From the NCBI GenBank assembly GCA_018260475.1, contig JAGLBA010000002.1, forward strand, positions 1 to 64,000: 64,000 nucleotides of DNA. Reading direction: 5' to 3'. Below, piece by piece: positions 1-8,146 of this stretch (position 1 is its first letter; the number at the start of each line of letters is the position of its first letter). Under the pieces are notes generated by a model, which was not told where the DNA came from, searched no databases, and was given only the letters and a program-made list of their open reading frames with translations. Both the position numbers and the translations under genes were made by a program. This DNA is from Chryseobacterium sp. (GTDB lineage Bacteria; Bacteroidota; Bacteroidia; Flavobacteriales; Weeksellaceae).

Positions 1-144
1 GAGGGATGGTAAGGGTGCGACCGAAAGGGAGCAGTGCAAAGCACCGGAGCGAAGCGCAGCCCTGAACAGCCCGACCCAACGAGGGAACGGAGGTTGCGGC
101 GGCGAAGCCGCCGCAACCGAAGTGACCGAGGAAGGGGCACGCCC
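1..144 (+). repeat. GC-rich dispersed repeat, copy A
   Basis: This is a GC-rich non-coding element upstream of dapD. It matches the reverse complement of 2979-3129 over nearly its whole length, sharing blocks such as GAGGGATGGTAAGGGTGCGA at the 5' end, AACAGCCCGACCCAA in the middle and AGGGGCACGC at the 3' end. It holds a perfect 12-bp stem (92-103 with 107-118) closed by a GAA loop, and a short GTGC/GCAC hairpin before it. The element may begin before the window. An open frame runs through it, but it only reflects GC-rich sequence; I do not think it is translated. Confidence 0.85.
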
Positions 145-190
145 AAATGCTTCCCCGTAAATGATTGTTTCCCGCACAGAATTTTATCAT

Positions 191-198
191 TAAATTTG
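191..198 (+). promoter_or_regulatory. Promoter -7 element of dapD
   Basis: TAAATTTG matches the Bacteroidota -7 consensus TAnnTTTG and ends 18 bases before the dapD start codon. No clear -33 TTTG was found. Confidence 0.55.
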
Positions 199-216
199 TC
201 CTTTAAAACTATAAAA

Positions 217-1029
217 ATGAATTTACAGGAAACAATTGAAAATATTTGGGACAACCGTGAACTTTTGGAAAAGGAGGAATCCCAAAAGGCGATAAATCAG
301 GTAATAGGGCTTTTGGACCACGGTAAAGTGCGCGTGGCCGAACCTACCGAAAATGGCTGGCAGGTGAACGAATGGGTGAAAAAAGCGGTAGTCCTGTACT
401 TCCCAATCCGAAAAATGGAAACAATAGAGGTGGGACCGTTTGAGTTCCACGACAAGATGCCGCTGAAACGCAACTATGCCGAAAAGGGCGTGCGCGTGGT
501 GCCAAACGCCGTAGCTAGGGAAGGTGCCTATATCGCCCCGGGCGTTATTTTGATGCCGTCTTATGTGAATATAGGCGCCTATGTGGATTCCGGAACGATG
601 GTGGATACCTGGGCGACCGTGGGCAGCTGCGCGCAGATCGGAAAAAATGTGCACCTGAGCGGTGGAGTAGGCATCGGCGGTGTATTGGAGCCGCTACAGG
701 CTGCACCCGTGATTATTGAAGATGATGTGTTTGTGGGTTCCCGCTGCATCGTGGTAGAGGGTGTGCATGTGGAAAAAGAAGCGGTGCTGGGTGCGAATGT
801 CGTACTGACGGCCTCTACAAAAATTATAGATGTAACGGGGAATACGCCGGTGGAAATCAAAGGTCGTGTGCCTGCAAGATCGGTGGTAATCCCGGGAAGT
901 TATACCAAGCAGTTCCCTGCCGGAGAATACCAGGTGCCATGCGCTCTGATCATCGGACAAAGGAAAGAATCTACGGATAAAAAAACATCCCTGAACGATG
1001 CGCTTCGGCAGAATAATGTAGCGGTCTAG
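217..1029 (+). CDS. dapD: 2,3,4,5-tetrahydropyridine-2,6-dicarboxylate N-succinyltransferase
   Basis: DapD transfers a succinyl group from succinyl-CoA to tetrahydrodipicolinate in the succinylase branch of lysine and diaminopimelate synthesis, in the cytoplasm. The 270-residue product has the usual family length. Its middle holds the left-handed beta-helix hexapeptide repeats (GVILMPSYVNIGAYVDSGTM, GIGGVLEP, EDDVFVGSRCIVVEGV) and it ends with the family's short C-terminal domain. I chose the ATG at 217, not upstream in-frame starts, because those lie inside the GC-rich repeat and add no family sequence. A promoter-like TAAATTTG lies just ahead. The glycosyltransferase follows after 7 bases, so the two are probably co-transcribed. 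Confidence 0.96.
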   Translation: MNLQETIENIWDNRELLEKEESQKAINQVIGLLDHGKVRVAEPTENGWQVNEWVKKAVVLYFPIRKMETIEVGPFEFHDKMPLKRNYAEKGVRVVPNAVAREGAYIAPGVILMPSYVNIGAYVDSGTMVDTWATVGSCAQIGKNVHLSGGVGIGGVLEPLQAAPVIIEDDVFVGSRCIVVEGVHVEKEAVLGANVVLTASTKIIDVTGNTPVEIKGRVPARSVVIPGSYTKQFPAGEYQVPCALIIGQRKESTDKKTSLNDALRQNNVAV

Positions 1030-1036
1030 CAAGCGC

Positions 1037-2146
1037 ATGAAAATCGCCTACGACGCCAAACGCTTCTTTCAAAACGCCTCTGGATTGGGGAACTATTCCC
1101 GGGACTTGGTGCGGATTTTAGCAAACTACTATCCTGAAAACGAATATCTTCTTTTAAATAAAAATCAATCGGATCGGGGAAAGGAACTCCTTGCGCTGCC
1201 AAATGTATCCTTTACAAAAACCTCCAACGGCAAGCTGGCGCGGCAACTGCAAATGGGAATAGACGCGCAAAACAACGGCGCGGAAATCTATCACGGCTTA
1301 TCTGGCGAGCTTCCATTAAAATGGAATTCGAGACCCATAAAAAAGGTCGTTACAATACACGATCTTATTTTTATGCGTTATCCGGAATATTATTCTTTTT
1401 TCGATCGAAAAATTCATTTTTGGAAATTCAAAAAAGCATCCGAAAGTACAGATATGATCATTGCGATTTCGGAACAAACGAAGCGTGACATCATACATTA
1501 CTTAAAAGTTCCGGAAAGTAAAATCCGTGTGGTGTACCAAGGCTGCCATTCAGCTTTCAAACAACCGCTTGATCCTTTATTAGCGGAAAACCTGCGCGCA
1601 GAATTTTCCTTACCCGAAAGATTTATTCTGAATGTAGGAACTATCGAACCGCGAAAAAACCTTCTCAACATCATAAAAGCCATCCACGGAACGGATATAC
1701 CGCTGGTGGTGGTCGGTAAGAAACAAAAGAAATATTTCGAAAACATCCGTGATTTCCTCATCAAAAATAAGATGGAAAAGCAGGTTTACTTTTTGAAAAA
1801 TATAGATATGCATGAACTCGCCACGCTTTACAAAATGGCAGAAATATTCGTGTATCCCAGCCTATTTGAAGGTTTCGGAATCCCCGTTATCGAAGCTTTA
1901 TTTTCTGGAACACCCGTGATTACGAGCAACATCAGTTGTTTGCCGGAAGCCGGCGGCCCGGACAGTCTTTATATTGACCCGAAAAATCCAATGGACCTCT
2001 GCGCAAAAATTAATTTCCTGTGGGAGCATCCATCTGAGCGGCAAATCCGTGCTGAAAAGGGATTTCATTTCGTTCAGAAATTTTCCGATAAGTGCGTGGC
2101 CCAGAATCTAATGAGCGTTTATCGGGAGATGTGGAATCTTGAATGA
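1037..2146 (+). CDS. Glycosyltransferase family 4 protein
   Basis: A GT-B fold glycosyltransferase of family GT4 (GT1 superfamily), likely transferring a sugar, often mannose, from a nucleotide-sugar donor to a surface polysaccharide or glycolipid. The 369 residues show the N-terminal acceptor domain (YDAKRFFQNASGLGNYSRDL) and the C-terminal donor domain with NVGTIEPRKN and the E-x7-E motif in PSLFEGFGIPVIEAL. There is no signal peptide. It starts 7 bases after dapD and ends before a strong hairpin, so it is the last gene of that unit. No neighbouring polysaccharide locus shows which glycan it builds, so donor and acceptor are unknown. Confidence 0.9.
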   Translation: MKIAYDAKRFFQNASGLGNYSRDLVRILANYYPENEYLLLNKNQSDRGKELLALPNVSFTKTSNGKLARQLQMGIDAQNNGAEIYHGLSGELPLKWNSRPIKKVVTIHDLIFMRYPEYYSFFDRKIHFWKFKKASESTDMIIAISEQTKRDIIHYLKVPESKIRVVYQGCHSAFKQPLDPLLAENLRAEFSLPERFILNVGTIEPRKNLLNIIKAIHGTDIPLVVVGKKQKKYFENIRDFLIKNKMEKQVYFLKNIDMHELATLYKMAEIFVYPSLFEGFGIPVIEALFSGTPVITSNISCLPEAGGPDSLYIDPKNPMDLCAKINFLWEHPSERQIRAEKGFHFVQKFSDKCVAQNLMSVYREMWNLE

Positions 2147-2193
2147 AGATATAAGACCACAGTACCAAGTGCGAACAACCATTCACCAACAAA

Positions 2194-2221
2194 AAAATTC
2201 CGAGCAAAGGCTCGGAATTTT
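2194..2221. terminator. Bidirectional terminator between glycosyltransferase and rplT
   Basis: A perfect 12-bp stem (AAAATTCCGAGC with GCTCGGAATTTT) around an AAAG loop, with A-run and T-run on either side. It serves the two converging genes. Confidence 0.88.
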
Positions 2222-2247
2222 GAATATTGATAACAAAAATTCTACAT

Positions 2248-2592
2248 TTATTTTATTTGATCTACAACAGCTTTGAAAGCTTCCGGATAGTTCATTGCAA
2301 GGTCTGCAAGAACTTTTCTGTTCAGCTCGATGTTGTTCTTTTTTAGAGCGCCCATAAACTGGGAATAAGTCATTCCGTGCTCTCTGCAACCCGCATTGAT
2401 ACGCGTAATCCATAGACTTCTGAAACTTCTCTTCTTCTCTTTTCTACCGCGGTAAGCGTATTGCATCGCTTTTTCCACGGCGTTTTTAGCGACAGTCCAA
2501 ACATTTTTTCTTCTACCGAAAAAACCTTTAGCCTGCTTTAAAACTTTTTTTCTGCGAGCTCTGGAAGCTACCGCATTTACTGATCTTGGCAT
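2248..2592 (-). CDS. rplT: 50S ribosomal protein L20
   Basis: L20 binds 23S rRNA early in large-subunit assembly. The 114-residue product has the normal length and the typical basic N-terminal extension ([20 protein letters not shown], then GFFGRRKN) followed by the globular domain with RDLWI-like [20 protein letters not shown] and the NRKVLADLA segment. It is the last gene of the thrS-infC-rpmI-rplT operon and is followed by the terminator at 2194-2221. In Escherichia coli L20 represses its own operon by binding a pseudoknot before rpmI; whether that holds here cannot be judged from the sequence. Confidence 0.98.
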   Translation of the reverse strand: MPRSVNAVASRARRKKVLKQAKGFFGRRKNVWTVAKNAVEKAMQYAYRGRKEKKRSFRSLWITRINAGCREHGMTYSQFMGALKKNNIELNRKVLADLAMNYPEAFKAVVDQIK

Positions 2593-2709
2593 GATTTAAG
2601 TTGTTTTTTTTGAACGAGGCGCTGCTTATTTCATCAGACTTGGTGGCCCACATTCAGGGTTAAAAATTGAATTGTTTTAATTCTTATAAACCGATTAGAT
2701 TTATAAAAA

Positions 2710-2907
2710 CTACTTGATGGCCAGTTGGCGTAGAACACTTTTTTCGTCCACTCTCGCCACATAAGAAGTCGTCGTCAGATTTCTCTTCTGCTTCGTTTCT
2801 TTCTTGGTCAGGATGTGGCTTTTGTAAGCATTCTTTCTTTTAATCTTACCAGTTCCGGTAAGTTTAAAACGCTTTTTGGCGCCTGATTTAGTTTTTAATT
2901 TTGGCAT
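2710..2907 (-). CDS. rpmI: 50S ribosomal protein L35
   Basis: L35 is a small, very basic protein of the large subunit. The 65 residues show the family signature ([20 protein letters not shown], then the KSHILTKK segment). It lies 117 bases before rplT and 342 bases after infC. The gap after infC is unusually long for this operon and holds GC-rich repeat copy B at 2979-3129. Confidence 0.98.
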   Translation of the reverse strand: MPKLKTKSGAKKRFKLTGTGKIKRKNAYKSHILTKKETKQKRNLTTTSYVARVDEKSVLRQLAIK

Positions 2908-2978
2908 TTTCTTGCTTTTATGTTTGTTATCAATATCCTACTTTGGTCATCTGCGCGCAGTATAGTTGGCCATTTTTA

Positions 2979-3129
2979 GAGCGTGCCCCTCGCTCGGTCA
3001 TTCCGCGCCCAGCCTATCGGCTCGCGCTCCATTCCCTCGCTTGGGTCGGGCTGTTCCAGGGCTCCACTTCGTTCCGGTACTCCGCTTTGCTTCGTACTGC
3101 TTGCTTCGCTCGCACCCTTACCATCCCTC
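2979..3129 (-). repeat. GC-rich dispersed repeat, copy B, inside the infC-rpmI gap
   Basis: Read on the minus strand, this 151-bp block aligns with copy A at 1-144. Where copy A has a GC stem-loop, copy B has a different stem: GCGC-AGCC around a tatc loop with GGCT-GCGC (3005-3027 on the plus strand). The flanks GAGGGAA-GGAG and TGACCGAG are the same in both copies. It fills the middle of the 342-base gap between infC (ends 3250) and rpmI (starts 2907). The rest of that gap holds nothing I can name. Open frames through it on both strands are compositional. Confidence 0.85.
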
Positions 3130-3249
3130 ACGCAACCGTGCGCAAATTCAGGCTGCAAAATTACAACTTTTTTCCGAAAAATGCGTACAATTTATAAAAA
3201 GAGACCTTATAAAAGATCTCCTATATAATGGTGCAATTAATTATAAAAA

Positions 3250-3807
3250 TTACTTCACCGGTTTCTTCGGGCTCATCATCATGATCATCCTTTTACCTTC
3301 CAGTTTAGGTAGCTGGTCCACCTTGCCTACATGCTCCAGATCCTGGGCAAGTTTCAGCAAGAGGATTTCACCTTGGTCTTTGAAGACGATAGAACGACCT
3401 TTGAAGAATACATAAGTCTTCAGCTTAGAACCCTCCTCTAGGAATTTCTCAGCATGTTTTTTCTTAAATTCATAATCATGGTCATCGGTTTGTGGTCCAA
3501 AACGGATTTCCTTCACCACCACCTTTATCTGTTTGGCTTTCAGCTCTTTCGTTTTCTTTTTCTGCTCGTACAAGAATTTTTTATAATCCAAAATACGGGA
3601 GATATACGGCTCTGCCTTGTCGGAAATAACCACCAAGTCCAGTTCCTGCTCTTTTGCGATCTCCAAAGCCTTGGAAAGCGGGTACACACCCGGTTCCACA
3701 TTGTCGCCAACCAAACGAACTTCCCTTGCGCGGATTTTATCGTTGATCATGTGGGCATCCTCTACCGGACGCCTCTGAGGGCCTCTGTTGTTAAATCTCT
3801 GTGCTAT
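3250..3807 (-). CDS. infC: Translation initiation factor IF-3, probable AUA start
   Basis: IF-3 binds the 30S subunit, keeps subunits apart and rejects wrong start codons and initiator tRNAs. The conserved part starts [14 protein letters not shown], with the linker and C-terminal domain after it ([20 protein letters not shown]). The only ATG, at 3750, falls directly before INDKIRA, with no N-terminal tail. The frame stays open upstream for 19 more codons that read as a basic tail ([18 protein letters not shown]), and a TAA stop lies five codons before the ATA at 3807-3805. ATA is therefore the best start, giving 185 residues. A non-AUG start is the known basis of IF-3 autoregulation in other bacteria. 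If the ATG is used instead, the protein has 166 residues. It lies 64 bases after thrS. Confidence 0.85.
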   Translation of the reverse strand: MAQRFNNRGPQRRPVEDAHMINDKIRAREVRLVGDNVEPGVYPLSKALEIAKEQELDLVVISDKAEPYISRILDYKKFLYEQKKKTKELKAKQIKVVVKEIRFGPQTDDHDYEFKKKHAEKFLEEGSKLKTYVFFKGRSIVFKDQGEILLLKLAQDLEHVGKVDQLPKLEGKRMIMMMSPKKPVK

Positions 3808-3842
3808 TGCTTTATATTTTTATGTTAAACTTATTTGTATGC

Positions 3843-3865
3843 CGATAATTTTTTTAGAATTATCG
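3843..3865 (-). other. Hairpin between thrS and infC
   Basis: CGATAATT and AATTATCG form an 8-bp stem around 7 bases in the thrS-infC gap. On the coding strand it is not followed by a T-run, so it is more likely an mRNA structure or processing site than a terminator. Confidence 0.4.
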
Positions 3866-3871
3866 CACTTA

Positions 3872-5821
3872 CTATTTTTCTTTTTGTACACCAAACTCAA
3901 AACCGGTTTCCGCTTCTTTTTTAAAGTAGGCGATAAAGTCTTCAATTTTCATTGTTCCGAGGTCGCCTTCGGCGCGTCTCCTCACGGATACATTTCCGGC
4001 TTGTTCTTCATTTTCCCCAACGATAATCATGAAAGGAATCTTCTTCATTTCCGCATCGCGGATTTTTCTTCCCGTTTTCTCGTTTCTGTCGTCAATCAGG
4101 CCGCTAATATCGTGCTTTTCGAGCAATTGTGAAACTTTTTTGGCGTAATCCACATATTTTTCCGAAATAGGCAGGATAATATACTGATCAGGAGCCAGCC
4201 ATAGCGGAAAATCACCGGCAGTGTTTTCAAGTAAAATAGCGATAAAACGCTCCATGGAGCCAAATGGCGCACGATGAATCATCACAGGGCGGTGTTTCTC
4301 GCCATCGTTCCCTATGTAGGTAAGGTCGAATCTTTCTGGCAAGTTGTAATCCACCTGAATGGTTCCCAGCTGCCAGCTTCTTCCGATAGCATCTTTTACC
4401 ATGAAATCCAGCTTAGGGCCGTAAAAAGCCGCTTCGCCATATTCCACCACAGTTTTTAGACCTTTATTGGCAGCTGCCGTGATAATTGCACTTTCTGCTT
4501 TCTCCCAATTTTCATCGGAACCGATATATTTTTCGCGGTCTTCTTTTGCTCTTAGCGACACCTGCGCTGTGAAATCTTCAAAACCTAAAGTATTGAACAC
4601 ATACATCACTAAATCGATCACACCTTCAAACTCACCCAACAATTGATCCGGAGTACAGAAAAGGTGGGCGTCATCCTGCGTGAAACAGCGTACGCGCGTC
4701 AAGCCATGCAATTCACCCGACTGCTCGTAGCGGTACACTGTTCCGAATTCTGCAAAGCGCTTCGGCAAATCTCGGTAACTCCACTGTCCCACTTTGTAGA
4801 TTTCGCAGTGGTGCGGGCAGTTCATAGGCTTTAGGAAATACTCTTCCCCCTCGTTTGGCGTTTTTATTGGCTGGAAACTATCAGCACCATATTTTTCATA
4901 GTGTCCCGAAGTTTTATAAAGTTCAATATTCCCGATATGCGGCGTCATTACAAACTCGTAGCCGCCCTTTTTCTGCGCATCGGATAGGAAGTTTTCAAGT
5001 TTTTTCCGGAGGGCAGCCCCTTTTGGAAGCCATAGCGGCAAGCCTTGACCTACTTTTTCAGAGAATGCGAAAATGCCCAATTCTTTACCGAGTTTTCTAT
5101 GGTCTCGACGCTTGGCTTCTTCCAATCTTTCCAAATATTCGGCAAGATCTTTTTGTTTAGGGAAAGAAATTCCATAAACGCGTGTCAACTGTGGGTTTTT
5201 CTCGTCACCACGCCAGTAGGCGCCCGCAGCATTCAAGATCTTTACAGCTTTTATAATACCTGTGGACGGGATATGGCCACCACGGCAGAGATCGGTAAAA
5301 TTATCGTGAGAGCAGAAGGTAATTTCGCCATCTTCCAAATTGTTAATAAGTTCCGTTTTATAAGGATTATCGGCATATTCCTTCAGTGCCTCGGCTTTAG
5401 AAACCGGATACAATTTAAATGTCGAGTCTTTTTTGGCGTTTTCGAGCATCTTTTTCTCGATTTTCTCGAAATCTTTTTCGCTTAGGGTCTCATCACCAAA
5501 GTCCACATCATAGTAGAATCCGTTTTCTATAGCAGGTCCGATGGTGAGTTTAGCATTAGGATAAAAATCCAGTATAGATTGCGCCAAAATGTGCGCAGAA
5601 GAGTGCCAGAAAGCCTTTTTCCCCAAATCATCGTTCCAGGTTAGGAGTTGCAACGTGGAATCCTCCGTGATTTCCGTAGAAACTTCGGTTTGTTTGCCAT
5701 TTACCACCGCGGAGATGGTATTTCTTGCTAAGCCTTCGCTGATGGATTTTGCAACATCCAGCGGCGTAACTGCATTTTCGAATTCTTTGATGCTTCCGTC
5801 CGGAAGAGTGATTTTTATCAT
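3872..5821 (-). CDS. thrS: Threonyl-tRNA synthetase
   Basis: ThrRS joins threonine to tRNA-Thr in two ATP-driven steps. The 649 residues have the full domain order: TGS domain (about 1-60), the second additional domain used in editing ([11 protein letters not shown] and the Zn-type C-R-G-G-H near residue 180), class II catalytic core with [10 protein letters not shown] carrying the zinc ligands (about residue 332), motif 3 near [10 protein letters not shown], and the anticodon-binding domain at the C-terminus. It heads the thrS-infC-rpmI-rplT operon and has a TATTTTTG promoter box 17 bases upstream. I see no T-box or operator-like tRNA mimic in the short leader. Confidence 0.98.
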   Translation of the reverse strand: MIKITLPDGSIKEFENAVTPLDVAKSISEGLARNTISAVVNGKQTEVSTEITEDSTLQLLTWNDDLGKKAFWHSSAHILAQSILDFYPNAKLTIGPAIENGFYYDVDFGDETLSEKDFEKIEKKMLENAKKDSTFKLYPVSKAEALKEYADNPYKTELINNLEDGEITFCSHDNFTDLCRGGHIPSTGIIKAVKILNAAGAYWRGDEKNPQLTRVYGISFPKQKDLAEYLERLEEAKRRDHRKLGKELGIFAFSEKVGQGLPLWLPKGAALRKKLENFLSDAQKKGGYEFVMTPHIGNIELYKTSGHYEKYGADSFQPIKTPNEGEEYFLKPMNCPHHCEIYKVGQWSYRDLPKRFAEFGTVYRYEQSGELHGLTRVRCFTQDDAHLFCTPDQLLGEFEGVIDLVMYVFNTLGFEDFTAQVSLRAKEDREKYIGSDENWEKAESAIITAAANKGLKTVVEYGEAAFYGPKLDFMVKDAIGRSWQLGTIQVDYNLPERFDLTYIGNDGEKHRPVMIHRAPFGSMERFIAILLENTAGDFPLWLAPDQYIILPISEKYVDYAKKVSQLLEKHDISGLIDDRNEKTGRKIRDAEMKKIPFMIIVGENEEQAGNVSVRRRAEGDLGTMKIEDFIAYFKKEAETGFEFGVQKEK

Positions 5822-5838
5822 TGAAAAAATTTAATGTG

Positions 5839-5846
5839 CAAAAATA
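5839..5846 (-). promoter_or_regulatory. Promoter -7 element of the thrS operon
   Basis: TATTTTTG on the minus strand, ending 17 bases before the thrS start codon, matches TAnnTTTG. Confidence 0.55.
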
Positions 5847-5901
5847 CATATTTTTAACTAAAAAAGTAAATCCAAATGATGGAATTCTACTACAATTCCG
5901 C

Positions 5902-6333
5902 CTATTTACTTTTCTTTTTCTTCTTTTTATCTTTTCGGGATTTCAAAATCTCATCCGCGATCGGAAATTCCTGCTTATCGCGAGGGATCTTTTTTACTGG
6001 TACTTCGGTAATGGGCTCAATTAGATTTTCATCCACTAAGAATTGATGAAGGCCCTTAACTTCACCACTGAAAAACTTCTTGATCAAACATTTCACAGCA
6101 TGCCTTTGATAAATTTCAAAAGGCACTGCAACAGTATATTTGTAAATGCGCCCTACCTTATTGGCATTGATGTAACCTTTATCTACCAATATTTTCATAT
6201 AGGTGGACACTGTATTTTGGTGCGGTTTGGGTTCAGGGATGGCGGTCATCAAATCCTTGAGGTAGAACGAATCAAGTTTCCACATCAGTAGCATCAGTTG
6301 CTCTTCCACGGTCGTGAGTGGGGTAATTTCCAT
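5902..6333 (-). CDS. BlaI/MecI/CopY family transcriptional regulator
   Basis: A winged-helix repressor family whose members are usually inactivated by proteolysis or metal. The first 80 of 143 residues fit the DNA-binding domain (TTVEEQLMLLMWKLDSFYLK, then QNTVSTYMKILVDKGYI as recognition helix and wing). The C-terminal part is the dimerisation region plus a lysine-rich tail (KSRKDKKKKKKSK). No BlaR/MecR sensor protease gene lies beside it. Its start is 4 bases after the stop of the PAP2 membrane gene, so the two form one unit. The target genes are unknown; regulation of its own unit is a guess. Confidence 0.85.
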   Translation of the reverse strand: MEITPLTTVEEQLMLLMWKLDSFYLKDLMTAIPEPKPHQNTVSTYMKILVDKGYINANKVGRIYKYTVAVPFEIYQRHAVKCLIKKFFSGEVKGLHQFLVDENLIEPITEVPVKKIPRDKQEFPIADEILKSRKDKKKKKKSK

Positions 6334-6337
6334 ATTA

Positions 6338-6961
6338 TTAATGATTAAACTGGATGTTGGTATAAAGGTAAATAAAAGATATCACAATGCTTATAGTAGC
6401 GCCGGCCACGACTTCTTGTGGAGTATGGCGTTTCAAAATAATCCTTGAAATTCCTACGACAATGGAAATCCCAAACCACAATAAGCCGAGTAGGGGACTT
6501 TGAGTAAATAATAGTGCCGCCACAAATATGTTGAAGGCCGTATGCATGGAACTTTTGATGAAATAATTGCTAATCTGCAGCACGCCTATTAATATAAGGA
6601 TTAAGAGCATCACCAAATCCATCTTATCGTGCCGATAATATTCGAAGACCAAATAAACGACCATCACTGCTTCGATAAAGAAATAGAGGCTCTGACGCTG
6701 CTTGCGATCGGAAACATCGGTATTGGTGTAGCGGCCGGTTTTTACATTCCAAAGAATCCACCCGACAACGGGCAAAACAATGATCGCCAAAATAGGCCAA
6801 AAACGCTGCATCATCTCTCCGGCAGTGTAATTTCTCCATCCGAAATAGAGGAAATAAACCACTAGCGAAAAGAGAGGATTGAACACAAAAGAAATAACCT
6901 TTGAAAATTTTATTAAAAGAGAATGCGTGGTAGTTTCCATGTTTGGGATTTGAGGGTTCAA
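6338..6961 (-). CDS. PAP2-family membrane phosphatase-like protein
   Basis: A multi-pass membrane protein of 207 residues with about six hydrophobic segments. Two PAP2 signatures are visible: KSSMHTAFN (SxH motif, near residue 138) and SRIILKRHTPQEV (SRx5H motif, near residue 170), which supply the catalytic histidines. The first motif, KxxxxxxRP, is degenerate (DRKQRQS). Such proteins dephosphorylate lipid phosphates such as undecaprenyl or phosphatidyl-glycerol phosphates; the substrate here is not known. An internal ATG at 6940 (METTTH) is an alternative start that loses seven residues. It is followed directly by the BlaI-like regulator. Confidence 0.8.
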   Translation of the reverse strand: MNPQIPNMETTTHSLLIKFSKVISFVFNPLFSLVVYFLYFGWRNYTAGEMMQRFWPILAIIVLPVVGWILWNVKTGRYTNTDVSDRKQRQSLYFFIEAVMVVYLVFEYYRHDKMDLVMLLILILIGVLQISNYFIKSSMHTAFNIFVAALLFTQSPLLGLLWFGISIVVGISRIILKRHTPQEVVAGATISIVISFIYLYTNIQFNH

Positions 6962-7035
6962 AAATAACTTATTTTGGTCAATTATAAATTTTACAAAAAC
7001 TGGATCTGCCTTCCCATAAGAATAAAGTTTTTTCT

Positions 7036-7043
7036 TATTTTTG
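7036..7043 (+). promoter_or_regulatory. Promoter -7 element of pdhA
   Basis: TATTTTTG, matching TAnnTTTG, 20 bases before the pdhA start codon. Confidence 0.55.
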
Positions 7044-7063
7044 CTAAATATTTCAAATAATCT

Positions 7064-8068
7064 ATGAAAGAATTTTCAAAAGAAGTTTACCTTAAATGGT
7101 ATGAGGATATGGTGATGTGGAGGCGTTTCGAAGACAAGTGCCGCTCCCTCTATCTGAAACAAAAAATCAGAGGTTTCCTTCACCTTTATAACGGACAAGA
7201 GGCTATCCCTGCTGGTTTTACACACGCAATGGATTTGTCTAAAGACAGTATGATCACGGCTTACCGCTGCCATATTCACCCAATGGCGATGGGTGTGGAT
7301 CCAAAGCGGATCCTGGCAGAGTTATGCGGAAAAGCGACCGGAACATCCGGCGGTATGGGTGGATCTATGCATATTTTTAGCAAAGAACACCGTTTTTATG
7401 GTGGCCACGGTATCGTAGGAGGTCAAATTCCTTTAGGAGCAGGCATCGCTTTTGCCGATAAATACTTCGACCGAAAGGCAGTAAATATTTGCTTTTTTGG
7501 AGACGGTGCCGCAAGACAAGGATCCTTGCATGAAACCTTCAACATGGCGATGAACTGGAAACTTCCGGTGGTTTTTGTAGTTGAAAATAATCAATATGCA
7601 ATGGGAACTTCCGTAAAAAGAACTGCTAACCATGAAGATATTTACAAACTTGGTTTAGGCTACGAGATGCCTTGCCTGCCTGTAGATGCTATGGATCCTG
7701 AAAAAGTGGCGGAGGCTGCTTTTGAAGCTATTGAAAGAGCAAGAAGAGGTGACGGACCTACTTTTATTGAAGCCAGAACATACCGTTACCGTGGCCACTC
7801 TATGTCGGATGCGGAGCCTTATAGAACTAAGGATGAAGTTGCTGAGCACAAAAAAGATGATCCCATCGAAATCGTAAGACAAAGAATTCTTCAAAACAAC
7901 TGGGCGACAGAGGCCGATTTGGAGGCTTTGGATAATAAAGGAAGAGATTTCGTAGAAGAATGTGTGGATTTCATGGAAAAATCTCCATATCCGGATCCGG
8001 AAAAAATCTACGATTATGTGTACGCGCAAGAGGATTACCCTTTCCTTGATAAATTTGAAAACCAATAA
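7064..8068 (+). CDS. pdhA: Pyruvate dehydrogenase E1 component, alpha subunit
   Basis: E1 alpha with E1 beta decarboxylates pyruvate using thiamine diphosphate and passes the hydroxyethyl group to lipoyl-E2. The 334 residues match the alpha subunit in length. The TPP and magnesium motif GDGAARQG, followed about 28 residues later by ENNQYAMGT, is complete, as are the phosphorylation-loop-like YRYRGHSMSD and the glycine-rich GGMGGSMH. The beta-subunit gene is not next to it, as in many flavobacteria. The E2 gene follows after 78 bases, so the pair is probably an operon. Confidence 0.96.
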   Translation: MKEFSKEVYLKWYEDMVMWRRFEDKCRSLYLKQKIRGFLHLYNGQEAIPAGFTHAMDLSKDSMITAYRCHIHPMAMGVDPKRILAELCGKATGTSGGMGGSMHIFSKEHRFYGGHGIVGGQIPLGAGIAFADKYFDRKAVNICFFGDGAARQGSLHETFNMAMNWKLPVVFVVENNQYAMGTSVKRTANHEDIYKLGLGYEMPCLPVDAMDPEKVAEAAFEAIERARRGDGPTFIEARTYRYRGHSMSDAEPYRTKDEVAEHKKDDPIEIVRQRILQNNWATEADLEALDNKGRDFVEECVDFMEKSPYPDPEKIYDYVYAQEDYPFLDKFENQ

Positions 8069-8146
8069 TTTTTTTGTTGATTTGAGAATCGTTTATTCGA
8101 GGAAGAATCCAAACAAATAAAACATTCACAAAATAACTAAGAAACT

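Noticed and set aside
34..216. In-frame N-terminal extension of dapD through the GC-rich repeat
   Set aside because: It translates to Arg-rich low-complexity sequence with no DapD similarity; the ATG at 217 gives the normal length and lies after a promoter box.
1..3129. Copies A and B as ends of a composite transposon around dapD-rplT
   Set aside because: They are inverted and flank four genes, but no transposase or target-site duplication is seen, and the copies are too diverged to be recent ends.
2901..3415. Overlapping open frames through repeat copy B on both strands
   Set aside because: They exist because the repeat is GC-rich and lacks stops. The same element elsewhere does not keep a reading frame.
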